Shown here: positions 51,985 through 61,886 of the stretch, piece by piece
Position numbering within the stretch: position 1 is the first letter of the stretch
Layout of the letters: each line of letters opens with the position of its first letter
Source of the DNA: Streptomyces sp. TSRI0107
GTDB taxonomy: Bacteria > Actinomycetota > Actinomycetes > Streptomycetales > Streptomycetaceae
DNA length: 64,000 bases
Assembly: GCF_001905845.1 (NCBI RefSeq)
Contig: NZ_LIVZ01000007.1
Location: forward strand, 248,001-312,000
Direction of reading: 5' to 3'
Position numbers and translations under genes: made by a program
The notes under the pieces: generated by a model
Told to the model about the DNA's origin: nothing
Seen by the model: the letters and a program-made list of their open reading frames with translations, nothing else
Database searches by the model: none

Positions 51985-52203
51985 TTACTCGCCACCCTTT
52001 TGCACGAAGGAGCGCACGAAATCCTCTGCGTTCTCCTCGAGCACATCGTCGATTTCGTCGAGGACCGAGTCCACGTCGTCGCTCAGCTTCTCGTGACGCT
52101 CCTTGAGGTCCTCCGAAGCCTGCGCCTCCGCCGCCTGCTCCTCGACCTCCTCGGTCGACCGGGTGGCCTTCTGCTGTCCGCCGCCGGTGTCCTTGGTCGC
52201 CAT
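51985..52203 (-). CDS. pup: prokaryotic ubiquitin-like protein Pup, ending in Glu
   Basis: A 72-residue, acidic, largely disordered protein: MATKDTGGGQQKATRSTEEV at the start and DEIDDVLEENAEDFVRSFVQ leading to KGGE. The last codon is GAG, so the C-terminal residue is glutamate and no deamidation by Dop is needed before PafA ligates it. The central helix region (about 21-58) would dock on the coiled coils of ARC. It is downstream of dop in the same direction. Frame extension to 52341 is not conserved. Confidence 0.97.
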   Translation of the reverse strand: MATKDTGGGQQKATRSTEEVEEQAAEAQASEDLKERHEKLSDDVDSVLDEIDDVLEENAEDFVRSFVQKGGE

Positions 52204-52372
52204 AACCCTCACCCCGCTCGGTTCGCCCGACACAGTTGCTCGGTCAAGATCAGACCCTACTCGCCGGGTCTGACAATGGCCCCGCAGTTTCTCCAACGTA
52301 CGGGGCCCACCTCGATGATTCCCGGACACGGTGGTTTCCACCCTGCCCGGGCGGCACTTCCCGGGTACCCGC

Positions 52373-53884
52373 TCAGCCGCCGGAGAGCACCCTGACCAGG
52401 TCCTCGGCGGTGCGGCAGCGGTCCAGGAGCTCCTTGACGTGATTACGCGTTCCGCGAAGCGGTTCCAGGGTTGGGACGCGCTGCAGCGAGTCCCGGCCCG
52501 GGAGGTCGAAGATCACGGAGTCCCAGGAGGCCGCCGCGACGTCGTCCGCGTACTGCTCCAGGCAGCGCCCGCGGAAGTAGGCGCGGGTGTCCTCAGGTGG
52601 CTTCTGCCTGGCCCGCTCGACCTCCGCCTCGTCCAGCAGCCGCTTCATGCGCCCGCGGGCCGCGAGACGGTTGTAGAGGCCCTTCTCGGGGCGTACGTCG
52701 GCGTACTGGAGGTCGACGAGGTGGAGCCTCGCGGCGTCCCAGTCGAGGTTGTCGCGGCGGCGGTAGCCCTCCATGAGCTCGCGCTTGGCGACCCAGTCCA
52801 GTTCGCCGGCCAGGCTCATGGGGTCGTGTTCGAGCCGGTTGAGGGTGTCCTCCCAGCGGGACAGGACGTCCTTGGTCTGCTCGTCGGCGTCGGCTCCGAA
52901 GCGTTCCTCCACGTATTTGCGCGACAGCTCGTAGTACTCCATCTGGAGCTGGACCGCGGTGAGCGTGCGGCCGCTGCGGAGCGTGATGAGGCGCTTGAGG
53001 GAGGGGTCGTGCGACACCTGGTGCAGGGTGCGGACCGGCTGGTCCACGGCCAGGTCCACCGCGATGAAGCCGTCCTCGATCATGGACAGGACCAGGGCGG
53101 TGGTGCCCAGCTTGAGGTACGTCGAGATCTCGGAGAGGTTCGCGTCGCCGATGATCACGTGGAGGCGGCGGTACTTCTCCGCGTCCGCGTGCGGCTCGTC
53201 GCGGGTGTTGATGATGGGGCGCTTGAGGGTGGTCTCCAGGCCGACCTCGACCTCGAAGTAGTCCGCGCGCTGGCTGAGCTGGAAGCCGTGTTCGTGGCCG
53301 TCCTGGCCGATGCCGACGCGGCCGGCGCCGGCGAAGACCTGGCGGGAGACGAAGAAGGGCGTCAGGTGGCGCACGATGTCCGAGAAGGGGGTCTCCCGCT
53401 TCATCAGGTAGTTCTCGTGCGTGCCGTAGGAGGCGCCCTTGTTGTCGGTGTTGTTCTTGTAGAGGTGGATGGGCTGGGCCCCGGGCAGCTGAGCGGCCCG
53501 TTCGGCGGCCTCGGCCATGATCCGCTCGCCGGCCTTGTCCCAGAGGACGGCGTCGCGGGGGTTGGTGACCTCGGGCGCGCTGTACTCGGGGTGTGCGTGG
53601 TCGACGTAGAGCCGTGCGCCGTTGGTGAGGATGACATTGGCGAGGCCGATGTCCTCGTCGGTGAGCTGGCTGGAGTCGGCGGCCTCGCGGGCGAGGTCGA
53701 AGCCCCGCGCGTCGCGCAGCGGATTCTCCTCCTCGAAGTCCCAGCGGGCCCGGCGGGCCCGGTGCATCGCCGCCGCGTAGGCGTTGACGATCTGGGACGA
53801 GGTGAGCATGGCATTGGCGTTGGGGTGGCCGGGGACGGAGATCCCGTACTCCGTCTCGATGCCCATTACTCGCCGTACGGTCAT
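52373..53884 (-). CDS. dop: Pup deamidase/depupylase
   Basis: A 503-residue glutamine synthetase-fold hydrolase related to PafA. It begins [20 protein letters not shown] and has the Dop-specific loop after the first strand (residues about 40-80). Shared motifs are [20 protein letters not shown] and [20 protein letters not shown]. In Streptomyces, where Pup ends in Glu, its main job should be removing Pup from substrates. It leads dop-pup-endonuclease-prcB-prcA, while arc is terminated upstream of it. Confidence 0.97.
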   Translation of the reverse strand: MTVRRVMGIETEYGISVPGHPNANAMLTSSQIVNAYAAAMHRARRARWDFEEENPLRDARGFDLAREAADSSQLTDEDIGLANVILTNGARLYVDHAHPEYSAPEVTNPRDAVLWDKAGERIMAEAAERAAQLPGAQPIHLYKNNTDNKGASYGTHENYLMKRETPFSDIVRHLTPFFVSRQVFAGAGRVGIGQDGHEHGFQLSQRADYFEVEVGLETTLKRPIINTRDEPHADAEKYRRLHVIIGDANLSEISTYLKLGTTALVLSMIEDGFIAVDLAVDQPVRTLHQVSHDPSLKRLITLRSGRTLTAVQLQMEYYELSRKYVEERFGADADEQTKDVLSRWEDTLNRLEHDPMSLAGELDWVAKRELMEGYRRRDNLDWDAARLHLVDLQYADVRPEKGLYNRLAARGRMKRLLDEAEVERARQKPPEDTRAYFRGRCLEQYADDVAAASWDSVIFDLPGRDSLQRVPTLEPLRGTRNHVKELLDRCRTAEDLVRVLSGG

Positions 53885-54073
53885 GCGGCCCTCCTTGCCC
53901 GGCGTAGCCCTCGGTCGTGGGCTCCGCTCAGATACCGCTGGTGCTCTGTCGCGTGAGCGGTGCCCGTCCCCGCACTGCGCGACTCGGCGGTACGGAAGAG
54001 CCTAGAACGCCTTTGCGCCGGTGTGGAGATCATTTGCGTCATTGCCTGCTCCAGCCGTGGCCGGAAAAACAGT

Positions 54074-54108
54074 CGGCTGCGGGTACCCGGAAAGGGCACC
54101 CGCAGCCG
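54074..54108 (-). terminator. intrinsic terminator of arc
   Basis: CGGCTGCGGGTACCC (54074-54088) and GGGCACCCGCAGCCG (54094-54108) pair with one A-C mismatch around a GGAAA loop. On the minus strand a U-tract (CTGTTTTTCC) follows. It separates the arc transcript from dop. Confidence 0.88.
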
Positions 54109-54117
54109 CCCTGTGTT

Positions 54118-55884
54118 TTACAGGTACTGTCCGGTGTTCGCCACCGTGTCGATGGAGCGTCCGGTGTCCGCGCCCTGCTTTCCGGTGATGAGGGTGCGGA
54201 TGTAGACGATCCGCTCGCCCTTCTTTCCGGAGATCCGGGCCCAGTCGTCGGGGTTGGTGGTGTTCGGCAGGTCCTCGTTCTCCTTGAACTCGTCCACGCA
54301 TGCCTGGAGGAGGTGGGAGACGCGGAGGCCCTTTTGGTTGTGCTCGAGGAAGTCCTTGATGGCCATTTTCTTGGCGCGGCCGACGATGTTCTCGATCATG
54401 GCGCCGGAGTTGAAGTCCTTGAAGTAGAGGACTTCCTTGTCGCCGTTGGCGTAGGTGACCTCGAGGAAGCGGTTCTCCTCGGATTCGGCGTACATGTGCT
54501 CCACTGCCGTCTGGATCATGGCCTGGACGCATGCGGCCTTGTCGCTGCCGTGCTCGCCGAGGTCCTCGGCGTGCAGCGGGAGGCGTTCTGTGAGGTACTT
54601 GCCGAAGATGTCCTTGGCCGCTTCGGCGTCCGGACGTTCGATCTTGATCTTGACGTCGAGCCGGCCGGGTCGCAGGATCGCGGGGTCGATCATGTCCTCG
54701 CGGTTGGAGGCGCCGATCACGACCACGTTCTGCAGGCCTTCCACGCCGTCGATCTCGGCGAGCAGCTGCGGGACGATGGTGTTCTCCACGTCCGAGCTGA
54801 CGCCGGAGCCGCGGGTGCGGAAGAGGGATTCCATCTCGTCGAAGAAGACGATGACGGGGGTGCCCTCGCTGGCCTTCTCACGGGCTCGCTGGAAGACCAG
54901 GCGGATCTGCCGCTCGGTCTCGCCGACGTACTTGTTGAGGAGCTCGGGGCCCTTGATGTTGAGGAAGAAGCTCTTGCCGGCGGCCTGGCCGGTGACCTCG
55001 GCGACCTTCTTGGCCAGCGAGTTGGCGACGGCCTTGGCGATGAGCGTCTTGCCGCATCCGGGGGGCCCGTAGAGCAGGACGCCCTTGGGCGGCCGCAGTT
55101 CGTGCTCCTTGAACAGGTCGGGGTAGAGGTACGGGAGCTCGACCGCGTCGCGGATGGCTTCGATCTGGTTGCCGAGGCCGCCGATCTGCTCGTAGCCGAT
55201 GTCGGGGACCTCTTCGAGGACGAGTTCCTCGACCTCGCTCTTGGGGACGACCTCGTAGACGTAGCCGGAGCGGGGTTCGAGCAGGAGGGCGTCGCCGGGG
55301 CGGATGGTGACGTCCAGCAGCGGCTCGGCGAGCCGTACCACCCGTTCCTCGTCGGTGTGCCCGAGCACCAGGGCGCGCTCGCCGTCCTCGAGGATCTCCT
55401 TGAGGGTGACGATGTCCCCGACGCGCTCGAACTCCATGGCCTCGACCACGTTGAGCGCTTCGTTGAGCATTACTTCCTGGCCGCGCCGGAGTTCTTCGAC
55501 CTCGACGCTGGGGCTGACGTTCACGCGGAGTTTGCGGCCTCCGGTGAAGATGTCGGCCGTGCCGTCCTCGTTCGCCGCGAGGAAGACACCGAAGCCGGCC
55601 GGCGGCTGTGCGAGCCGGTCGACTTCTTCCTTGAGGGCCACGATCTGGTCGCGGGCCTCACGGAGCGTGTTGGCGAGTCGCTCGTTCTGGGCGGACACGC
55701 CGGCCAGGTTGGTCTGCAGCTCGACGATCCGCTCTTCGAGAATCCTCGTGTGTCGCGGAGAGTCGGCGAGCTTGCGTCGCAGGACGGCGATCTCCTGCTC
55801 AAGGTAGGCGATCTGCCCGGCCGGGTCGTCGGACCCGCGTCCCGGGCGGATGCCGCGGTTCATGTCGTCGTCGTGGGCTGCCAC
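54118..55884 (-). CDS. arc: proteasome-associated AAA ATPase (ARC/Mpa)
   Basis: A 588-residue hexameric unfoldase. An N-terminal coiled coil (about 20-92) binds Pup, two OB domains follow (about 95-225), and the AAA domain has Walker A GPPGCGKT (273-280), Walker [19 protein letters not shown] and the second-region [15 protein letters not shown]. It ends NTGQYL: the QYL tail inserts into pockets of the PrcA ring and opens the gate. The GTG at 55884 follows GGAGG. Dop, Pup and PrcBA are next door, and its own terminator shows it is a separate unit. Confidence 0.97.
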   Translation of the reverse strand: MAAHDDDMNRGIRPGRGSDDPAGQIAYLEQEIAVLRRKLADSPRHTRILEERIVELQTNLAGVSAQNERLANTLREARDQIVALKEEVDRLAQPPAGFGVFLAANEDGTADIFTGGRKLRVNVSPSVEVEELRRGQEVMLNEALNVVEAMEFERVGDIVTLKEILEDGERALVLGHTDEERVVRLAEPLLDVTIRPGDALLLEPRSGYVYEVVPKSEVEELVLEEVPDIGYEQIGGLGNQIEAIRDAVELPYLYPDLFKEHELRPPKGVLLYGPPGCGKTLIAKAVANSLAKKVAEVTGQAAGKSFFLNIKGPELLNKYVGETERQIRLVFQRAREKASEGTPVIVFFDEMESLFRTRGSGVSSDVENTIVPQLLAEIDGVEGLQNVVVIGASNREDMIDPAILRPGRLDVKIKIERPDAEAAKDIFGKYLTERLPLHAEDLGEHGSDKAACVQAMIQTAVEHMYAESEENRFLEVTYANGDKEVLYFKDFNSGAMIENIVGRAKKMAIKDFLEHNQKGLRVSHLLQACVDEFKENEDLPNTTNPDDWARISGKKGERIVYIRTLITGKQGADTGRSIDTVANTGQYL

Positions 55885-56129
55885 GGTCCTCACCTCCTCC
55901 AAGGGGAGCTGGACGCTTCCAGACCCTACCTGGGTGGGTGTCGATTGAAACCCCTAGATCACAAAGACGGTCGGGGTGTGTCCGATCTTCACCCTTGCGC
56001 TCTCCCTCACGCCAGGGGAATACCCACCGAACGCGATTGGAAAGCGACCAGAGGTAGGGTCGAAGCGTTCAACACCCGCCAGAGCTGGCCGGATTCCCGT
56101 ATGGCTCGGCGCAGAAAACGGCAGGAGAG

Positions 56130-56435
56130 ATGACCGTGCAGCAGGAGGCCGGAGTCGTCGGCGAGGCGCTGGAGGTCTGGATCGATCAGGATCTCTGTAC
56201 CGGCGACGGCATCTGCGCGCAGTACGCGCCCGAGGTGTTCGAGCTGGACATCGACGGTCTGGCCTATGTGAAGGGCGCCGACGAGGAGCTGCTTCAGGCG
56301 CCGGGCGCCACAACGCCCGTGCCGCTGCCGCTCCTCACGGATGTGATCGACTCGGCGAAGGAGTGTCCCGGCGAGTGCATCCACGTGCGTCGGGTTTCGG
56401 ACAGCGTCGAGGTCTACGGACCGGACGCAGAGTGA
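56130..56435 (+). CDS. ferredoxin of the [3Fe-4S]/[4Fe-4S] bacterial type
   Basis: A 101-residue protein, acidic, with cluster ligands in WIDQDLCTGDGICAQYAPEV and KECPGECIHVRRV (first Cys, second Cys six residues later, then the CP pair). The pattern matches the small ferredoxins that feed electrons to P450s or other oxygenases in actinobacteria. The ATG follows AGGAGAG. It is divergent from arc, and the link with the proteasome is positional only. A Streptomyces P450 without its own partner lies far away (rarE). Confidence 0.85.
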   Translation: MTVQQEAGVVGEALEVWIDQDLCTGDGICAQYAPEVFELDIDGLAYVKGADEELLQAPGATTPVPLPLLTDVIDSAKECPGECIHVRRVSDSVEVYGPDAE

Positions 56436-56493
56436 CTGAATAAGCACCCTGCGTTACGACTGTCTGATTTCTCACACCATTTGGTGGCGTGCG

Positions 56494-57114
56494 TCAGACG
56501 CTGCGGGCCTCCGCGGGTGACGAGCGGACGAACGAGCCGTTCTTCCACCGCCACTTCGCGTTCTCCTCGACGTCCGGGCAGCAGGTGGGCACGTCGGGGG
56601 TCGAGTAGCCGAGCAGGGTCGTGAGGACTTCGCCGTCGCGGACGGCGAAGTCCTTGACCGTGTAGCGGTCCTTGGGGTCGACGAGGGTCGCCACCACGCG
56701 CGCGTGGGTGTCGTCCGCGCCGCGGGTGAGGACGTACACGCCGTCGGGCGGGGTGCTGATGCCGGCGTCGCAGTGCACCACGGCGACCGTCTCCGGCCGG
56801 CCGTCGCCGTCGAGGTCCCCGGTCGCCTCGCGTTCCACGACGGCTTGCACGGGCCCGCATTCGAGGGGGAACTTCACGCCGTCCGTGGCGGGCGCGGCGA
56901 CCACGGGGGCCGACTGCGTGCCGAGGCCCGGTTTCTGGGCGGCGGTGGCGGCGTCCGGCTGGAGGAACGAGGAGAGGGCCACGACACCGGCGAGCGCGGT
57001 GGCGGTGGCCAGCCAGTGGATGGGGCGGGTGCGGGTGTGTGCCAGTTCCGGGACCGCGGATTGCTGCACTAGGAGTGTCTCCTGTGAGAGCTGTGCCGGT
57101 GGGGTGGCCTGCAT
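56494..57114 (-). CDS. secreted or membrane-anchored protein, unknown function
   Basis: A 206-residue protein with one N-terminal helix (WLATATALAGVVALSSFL) and a C-terminal domain of about 140 residues containing FG-GAP-like TGDLDGDGRPETVAVVHCD and a cysteine-rich TPDVPTCCPDVEENAKWRW. The calcium-binding-type DGDGRPE loop suggests an extracellular VCBS/FG-GAP repeat. The ATG at 57114 follows TGAGGTG. Function unknown. Confidence 0.78.
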   Translation of the reverse strand: MQATPPAQLSQETLLVQQSAVPELAHTRTRPIHWLATATALAGVVALSSFLQPDAATAAQKPGLGTQSAPVVAAPATDGVKFPLECGPVQAVVEREATGDLDGDGRPETVAVVHCDAGISTPPDGVYVLTRGADDTHARVVATLVDPKDRYTVKDFAVRDGEVLTTLLGYSTPDVPTCCPDVEENAKWRWKNGSFVRSSPAEARSV

Positions 57115-57233
57115 GCTGCCACACCTCACAGGGCGGGGGAACCGCGGGGTCCGGGCCTGGTCGCGGTCGTCGCGGGACCAGGGGCTCTGCGGGGCCCTGG
57201 GGCACTGGAAAGCGCCGAGGGGCGTCAACAGCG

Positions 57234-57285
57234 CGGCGCCGTGCCCGAGTTCCACGCGGGACGCGGGAACTCGGGCACGGCGCCG
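57234..57285 (-). terminator. very long hairpin after trmI
   Basis: CGGCGCCGTGCCCGAGTTCC (57234-57253) and GGAACTCGGGCACGGCGCCG (57266-57285) form a perfect 20-bp stem with a 12-nt loop. It lies 50 bp after the trmI stop and should end that transcript. Confidence 0.88.
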
Positions 57286-57335
57286 GGACGTTGTACGCGG
57301 CACGGGACCGCCCCGGGCGGCCGGTGCCCGCGCGT

Positions 57336-58238
57336 TCAGCGGCCGATGCCGCCGTCGGCGTTGGGGCCGGTGTAGTCCTCGCCGTAGGCGCCCTTGGCGG
57401 GGCGGCGGCGGCGCATGGGCGGCTCGACGCCGTCCGCGAGGCGGCGGGCGGTGAGGAGGAAGCCGGTGTGGCCGATCATCCGGTGGTCCGGGCGGACCGC
57501 CAGGCCCTCGATGTGCCAGTTGCGGATCATCGTCTCCCAGGCGGTCGGCTCGTTGAAGCAGCCGATCTCGCGGATGGACTCCACGGTCCGGGCGAGCTGG
57601 GTGGTGGTCGCGACGTAGCAGCACAGGATGCCGCCCGGGACCAGCGCCTTGGAGACGGCCTCCAGGCACTCCCAGGGGGCGAGCATGTCGAGGATGACGC
57701 GGTCGACGTCGGTGTCGCTCAGGTTGTCCTGGAGGTCGCCGACGGTGAGCTGCCAGGCGGGGTGCGGGCCGCCGAAGTAGCGCTCCACGTTCTGCTTGGC
57801 GATCTCGGCGAAGTCCTCGCGGCGCTCGTAGGAGTGCAGCATGCCCTGGTCGCCGATGGCCCGCAGCAGGAAGCTGCTGAGCGAGCCGGAGCCGACGCCG
57901 GCCTCCACGACGCGGGCGCCGGGGAAGATGTCGGCGAAGGCGAGGATCTGCCCCGCGTCCTTCGGGTAGACGACTGCTGCCCCGCGGGGCATGGAGAGGA
58001 CGTAGTCGGGGAGCAGGGGGCGCAGCGCGAGATAGGCGACGTTCCCCGTCGTACGGACAACGCTGCCCTCGGGAGCGCCGATCAGCTCGTCGTGCGGGAA
58101 GGAACCCTTGTGGGTGTGGAAGTTCTTCCCGGCCTCGAGCGTGAACGTGTAGTGGCGGCCCTTGGGGTCGGTCAGCTGTACCTGGTCCCCGACCTTGAAG
58201 GGCCCGCGGCGGCGGGCGGCACCGGTCGGTTCGGACAT
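57336..58238 (-). CDS. trmI: tRNA (adenine-N1)-methyltransferase
   Basis: A 300-residue Rossmann-fold methyltransferase. It makes m1A58 in the T-loop of tRNA with S-adenosylmethionine. The N-terminal beta-rich domain contains FKVGDQVQLTDPKGRHYTF, and the catalytic domain MPRGAAVVYPKDAGQILAFA, RVVEAGVGSGSLSSFLLRAI and DRVILDMLAPWECLEAVSKA (motif IV). It is downstream of the arc region and closed by a 20-bp hairpin. In actinobacteria the gene usually lies beside the proteasome genes, as here. Confidence 0.95.
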   Translation of the reverse strand: MSEPTGAARRRGPFKVGDQVQLTDPKGRHYTFTLEAGKNFHTHKGSFPHDELIGAPEGSVVRTTGNVAYLALRPLLPDYVLSMPRGAAVVYPKDAGQILAFADIFPGARVVEAGVGSGSLSSFLLRAIGDQGMLHSYERREDFAEIAKQNVERYFGGPHPAWQLTVGDLQDNLSDTDVDRVILDMLAPWECLEAVSKALVPGGILCCYVATTTQLARTVESIREIGCFNEPTAWETMIRNWHIEGLAVRPDHRMIGHTGFLLTARRLADGVEPPMRRRRPAKGAYGEDYTGPNADGGIGR

Positions 58239-58297
58239 GTGAACAGACTACCGGGGTTTGCGGGGGGCGCGGACCACGCGGTGGGCCCGCCCGGCGG

Positions 58298-59908
58298 CTA
58301 GGAGGGCCTGGCCATGGCCTTGACGAAGGCGCGCTCGACGTCGGCGGCGGAGAGGACGCCGTAGATCTCGCCGGTCTCCTCGACCACCAGGTACTCGGTG
58401 GCGGGGTGGGCGCGCAGTGCCTCCAGGAGGTCCTCGCCGGCCAGCTCGGCGGAGACCCGCATGCCGTCGGTGAGTTCCTGGGCGAGGCCGCTGACGGCGA
58501 CCCAGGGGCGGCGGTGCTCGGGGACGCCGACGATGGCGGCCTCGCGGACCAGGGAGATCGGGGTGCCGTCGGCGTCGACGACGACCAGGGCGCGGGCGCC
58601 GGCCTCGTTGGCGCGGCGCAGGGCCTCGGAGAGGGGGGTGTCGGTCGGCACGGGCACCGCGCGGCGGGTGAGGGTGCGGGCGCGCAGCTCGGGGAGGTGT
58701 TCGCGGAGCCGGGCGACGCGGAGGCTGTTGCCGGCGCCGGTCCAGATGATCGCTGCGAGGATCGCGGCGAGCAGGGCGTCCATGACGGTGTCCATGCCGA
58801 CGTTGTCGACGGCGTCGGAGCCGAGGAGGCCGGACTGGGTGAGCAGCGGCAGGCCGATCAGGACGGAGACGGCGAGGGCGCGGCCGACCCAGGCGGCGGC
58901 GATGGTGCCGCTCATCGGTTTGCCGGTGATCTTCCAGACGACGGCGCGGAGCATCCGGCCGCCGTCCAGCGGGAGGCCGGGCAGGAGGTTGAAGACGGCC
59001 ACGATGAGGTTGGAGATCATCAGGCCGGCCAACAGGACGCCGGGGACCGTGCCGGGTTCGACGGCCAGCATGGCGACGTAGAAGACGCCGGCGAGGACCA
59101 GGGAGAGCAGTGGGCCGACGAAGGCGAGCACGAACTCCCGGCCGGGGGTCTCGGCCTCCTTCTCGATCTCCGAGACGCCGCCGAAGAACTGGAGCTGGAT
59201 GCGGCGGACCGGGAGTTTGAAGCGGATCGCGGCGACCGTGTGGGCCAGCTCGTGGACGAGGACGGAGGCGTAGAAGGCGACCGCGAAGAACAGGGAGACC
59301 AGGTAGCGGGCGGCGCCGAGCTCGGGCAGGACGCGGTCCAGCTGGCCGCCGAAGACCCAGGTGATCAGGGCGGCGACGAGGAACCAGCTGGGCGCGACGT
59401 ACACGGGGACGCCGAACAGCCGGCCCATGAGCAGCCCGCCGCCGGGCTCGGGGCGCTCGGGTGCGGGGCCGTGGGTGCCGGAGTGGGCGTGGGCGCGCTC
59501 GTGGTCGTCGGCGGGTGCGGGGGCCTTGCCGAAGTCGGGGCCGCCGACGGGGCGGTCTTCGTGGCGCGCGCCGCCGGTCGCACGCTGCTCGCTGTCGGCG
59601 TCGGCGCTGGTGTCGGGAGCTGAGGCGCCGGTGTCCGGTTCCCGGGCGGCGTCGGCGGTGGCGTCGGCCGACTCCTCGGCGGAGCCGGAAGCCGGACCGG
59701 CGGGCGCGGCCTCGGGCTCCTCGTGCTTGTCGGTGCCGGGCTTCTCGGTGCCGGGCTTCTCGGTGCCGGGGTGGGGCGGCTCGGCCGTGGGGTGCTGTCG
59801 CGGCGGTGTCGTCGTCGCGTCGGAGGCCGGGTTCGTCGGTGCTGCGTGGTGTCCGGCCGGGTTGTCGTCGCCCGACCGCGGCTGCCCGCTCCCGCCGCTC
59901 TCGTCCAC
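58298..59908 (-). CDS. site-2 protease (M50) with two CBS domains
   Basis: A 536-residue intramembrane metalloprotease. Residues 1-about 180 are acidic and proline-rich with repeats (GTEKPGTEKPGTDK) and are probably disordered. The membrane part begins LLMGRLFGVPVYVAPSWFLV and has the zinc motif VLVHELAHTVAAI and the third ligand motif LLPGLPLDGGRMLRAV. Two CBS domains close the protein (about 405-530), typical of the SpoIVFB-like group III S2P. It cleaves membrane-bound regulators, in principle anti-sigma factors; the target is unknown. The GTG start at 59908 follows GAGGGG; the frame extends upstream over the divergent gene without conservation. Confidence 0.9.
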   Translation of the reverse strand: MDESGGSGQPRSGDDNPAGHHAAPTNPASDATTTPPRQHPTAEPPHPGTEKPGTEKPGTDKHEEPEAAPAGPASGSAEESADATADAAREPDTGASAPDTSADADSEQRATGGARHEDRPVGGPDFGKAPAPADDHERAHAHSGTHGPAPERPEPGGGLLMGRLFGVPVYVAPSWFLVAALITWVFGGQLDRVLPELGAARYLVSLFFAVAFYASVLVHELAHTVAAIRFKLPVRRIQLQFFGGVSEIEKEAETPGREFVLAFVGPLLSLVLAGVFYVAMLAVEPGTVPGVLLAGLMISNLIVAVFNLLPGLPLDGGRMLRAVVWKITGKPMSGTIAAAWVGRALAVSVLIGLPLLTQSGLLGSDAVDNVGMDTVMDALLAAILAAIIWTGAGNSLRVARLREHLPELRARTLTRRAVPVPTDTPLSEALRRANEAGARALVVVDADGTPISLVREAAIVGVPEHRRPWVAVSGLAQELTDGMRVSAELAGEDLLEALRAHPATEYLVVEETGEIYGVLSAADVERAFVKAMARPS

Positions 59909-60082
59909 GGTGTCCCCTCGTTCGAAGCGTCGCCCCCCGCCTGCCGGGCGGAAGGTCTCGGGTCGATGGTATGCGTCCGCCGGGGCACCTTCCGCCCCGG
60001 CACCCCACTGTTGCCCCGGTGGTCGAGGGTCACACGACCGGGAGGGGGTCACTGTCAGTGGTGGGCCGTAAGGTCTGTTGGC

Positions 60083-61054
60083 ATGGAGACGAGCACCGAG
60101 GGCGTGACGGAGGCCCGCAGCGACGGTACGGCCGAGGCCACGATCGTGGCGGGCGAGGCGGTGACCGCGACGGCGACGACGGCCGCGGCGGTGACCGCAC
60201 CGGAGACCGAGGCCACCGCACCCGCGGCGATACCGCCCGCCTCGCTGTCCCCCTCGCGTGCGGGTGACTTCATGCAGTGTCCGCTGCTGTACCGGTTCCG
60301 GGTGATCGACCGGCTGCCCGAGAAGCCCAGCGAGGCGGCGACGAAGGGCACCCTGGTCCACGCGGTGCTGGAGCGTCTTTTCGACGCGCCGGCCGGGGAG
60401 CGGACCGCGCCGCGGGCCAAGTCGCTGATCCCGGGCCAGTGGGACCGGCTGCGGGAGTCGAAGCCGGAGCTGGCCGCGCTGTTCGCCGACGACCCGAAGG
60501 GCGCCCGTCTGGCGCGCTGGCTCGGGGAGGCGGAGCAGCTGGTGGAGCGCTGGTTCACGCTGGAGGACCCGAGCCGGCTGGAGCCGGCCGAGCGGGAGCT
60601 GTTCGTCGAGGCGGAGCTGGACTCGGGGCTGCGGCTGCGCGGGATCATCGACCGGGTCGACGTCGCGCCGACCGGCGAGGTGCGGATCGTCGACTACAAG
60701 ACGGGCAAGGCCCCGCGTCCCGAGTACGCCGAGGGCGCGCTGTTCCAGATGAAGTTCTACGCGCTGGTCGTGTGGCGGCTGAAGGGGGTCGTCCCGCGCC
60801 GCCTCCAGCTGGTGTATCTGGGCAGCGGTGACGTGCTGACGTACGACCCTGTCCTCGCCGACCTGGAGCGTGTGGAGCGCAAGCTGCTCGCGCTGTGGGA
60901 CGCGATCCGGCTGGCGACGGAGACGGGTGACTGGCGGCCGCGTCCCACCAAGCTGTGCGGCTGGTGTGATCACCAGGCGCACTGCCCGGAGTTCGGCGGC
61001 ACTCCCCCGCCGTATCCGCTGGCGGTGCGGGCGTCCGGTTCCGGCGAGGGGTGA
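60083..61054 (+). CDS. RecB-family nuclease with iron-sulfur motif
   Basis: A 323-residue PD-(D/E)XK exonuclease. After a variable, alanine-rich 50-residue start it shows SRAGDFMQCPLLYRFRVIDR, KGTLVHAVLERLFD, LRGIIDRVDVAP (motif II Asp) and RIVDYKTGKAPRPEYAEG (catalytic D-x-K). One Cys in FMQCPLLYRF together with CGWCDHQAHCPEF at the C terminus matches the iron-sulfur staple of AddB/Cas4-like nucleases. Function in DNA repair is probable. It stands alone, divergent from the site-2 protease gene. Confidence 0.9.
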   Translation: METSTEGVTEARSDGTAEATIVAGEAVTATATTAAAVTAPETEATAPAAIPPASLSPSRAGDFMQCPLLYRFRVIDRLPEKPSEAATKGTLVHAVLERLFDAPAGERTAPRAKSLIPGQWDRLRESKPELAALFADDPKGARLARWLGEAEQLVERWFTLEDPSRLEPAERELFVEAELDSGLRLRGIIDRVDVAPTGEVRIVDYKTGKAPRPEYAEGALFQMKFYALVVWRLKGVVPRRLQLVYLGSGDVLTYDPVLADLERVERKLLALWDAIRLATETGDWRPRPTKLCGWCDHQAHCPEFGGTPPPYPLAVRASGSGEG

Positions 61055-61135
61055 GCCGCCGTCCGGGGCGCCCCGGACGCGGAGCGGTGCGCGGGCGCAG
61101 GGCAGAATGGACCCGGACTAGCGAAGGAGACTTAC

Positions 61136-61807
61136 GTGGCCATCCGCGTCCTACTGGTCGACGACCAGCCGCTGCTGCGTACGGGCTTCCGGATGATCCT
61201 GGAGGCCGAGCAGGACATCGCGGTCGTCGGCGAGGCCGGGGACGGGCTCCAGGCACTCGACCAGGTGCGGGCCCTGCAACCCGATGTGGTCCTGATGGAC
61301 ATCCGCATGCCGCGGATGGACGGCGTGGAGGCCACCCGGCAGATCACCGGTCCCGGGCGGGACGGCCCGGCGAAGGTGCTGGTGCTGACGACCTTCGACC
61401 TCGACGAGTACGTGGTGGAGGCGCTGCGGGCGGGGGCGAGCGGCTTCCTGCTGAAGGACGCGCCCGCGCACGAACTGGTGCAGGCGATCCGGGTGGTGGC
61501 CGCCGGTGAGGCCATGCTCGCCCCGAGCATCACGCGTCGGCTGCTCGACAAGTACGCCACGCATCTGCCGTCGGGCGACGAGCCGGTGCCGGACACGCTG
61601 AACACCCTCACGGACCGTGAGGTGGAGGTTCTGAAGCTGGTCGCGCGCGGTCTGTCGAACGCCGAGATCGCCGCCGACCTGTTCGTCAGCGAGACGACCG
61701 TGAAGACGCATGTCGGCCATGTCCTGACGAAGCTGGGGCTGCGCGACCGGGTGCAGGCCGCGGTGTACGCGTACGAGAGCGGGCTGGTGCGCCCGGGCGC
61801 GCAGTAG
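61136..61807 (+). CDS. NarL/LuxR-type response regulator
   Basis: A 223-residue regulator. The receiver domain has the acidic pocket VLLVDDQPLLRTG, phosphorylation Asp in PDVVLMDIRMPRMDG, and the conserved Lys in SGFLLKDAPAHELV. The C-terminal helix-turn-helix is TDREVEVLKLVARGLSNAEI and FVSETTVKTHVGHVLTKLGL. Start GTG at 61136 follows GAAGGAGAC. No sensor kinase is adjacent, so it is an orphan in this window. It follows the RecB-like gene by 80 bp and is closed by a bidirectional terminator. Confidence 0.93.
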   Translation: MAIRVLLVDDQPLLRTGFRMILEAEQDIAVVGEAGDGLQALDQVRALQPDVVLMDIRMPRMDGVEATRQITGPGRDGPAKVLVLTTFDLDEYVVEALRAGASGFLLKDAPAHELVQAIRVVAAGEAMLAPSITRRLLDKYATHLPSGDEPVPDTLNTLTDREVEVLKLVARGLSNAEIAADLFVSETTVKTHVGHVLTKLGLRDRVQAAVYAYESGLVRPGAQ

Positions 61808-61824
61808 GGCCTGACGGAACGGCA

Positions 61825-61873
61825 CGAGGGGCGGTCCCTCCTTCCCCGTGGGGTGAGGAGGGGCCGCCCCTCG
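61825..61873. terminator. bidirectional terminator between the regulator and the lipoprotein gene
   Basis: CGAGGGGCGG (61825-61834) pairs with CCGCCCCTCG (61864-61873), continued by CCCTCCT (61836-61842) with AGGAGGG (61856-61862) and one T-G pair, an 18-bp stem. It separates two convergent genes. Confidence 0.9.
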
Positions 61874-61886
61874 TCGTGTCGGCGGG

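Noticed and set aside
56130-56435. Ferredoxin as redox partner of a neighbouring P450
   Set aside because: No P450 gene is adjacent; the only one in the window is 24 kb away in the conservon.
58298-60982. 894-codon frame extending the site-2 protease upstream
   Set aside because: The extension is antisense to the RecB-like gene; the GTG at 59908 with GAGGGG is the natural start.
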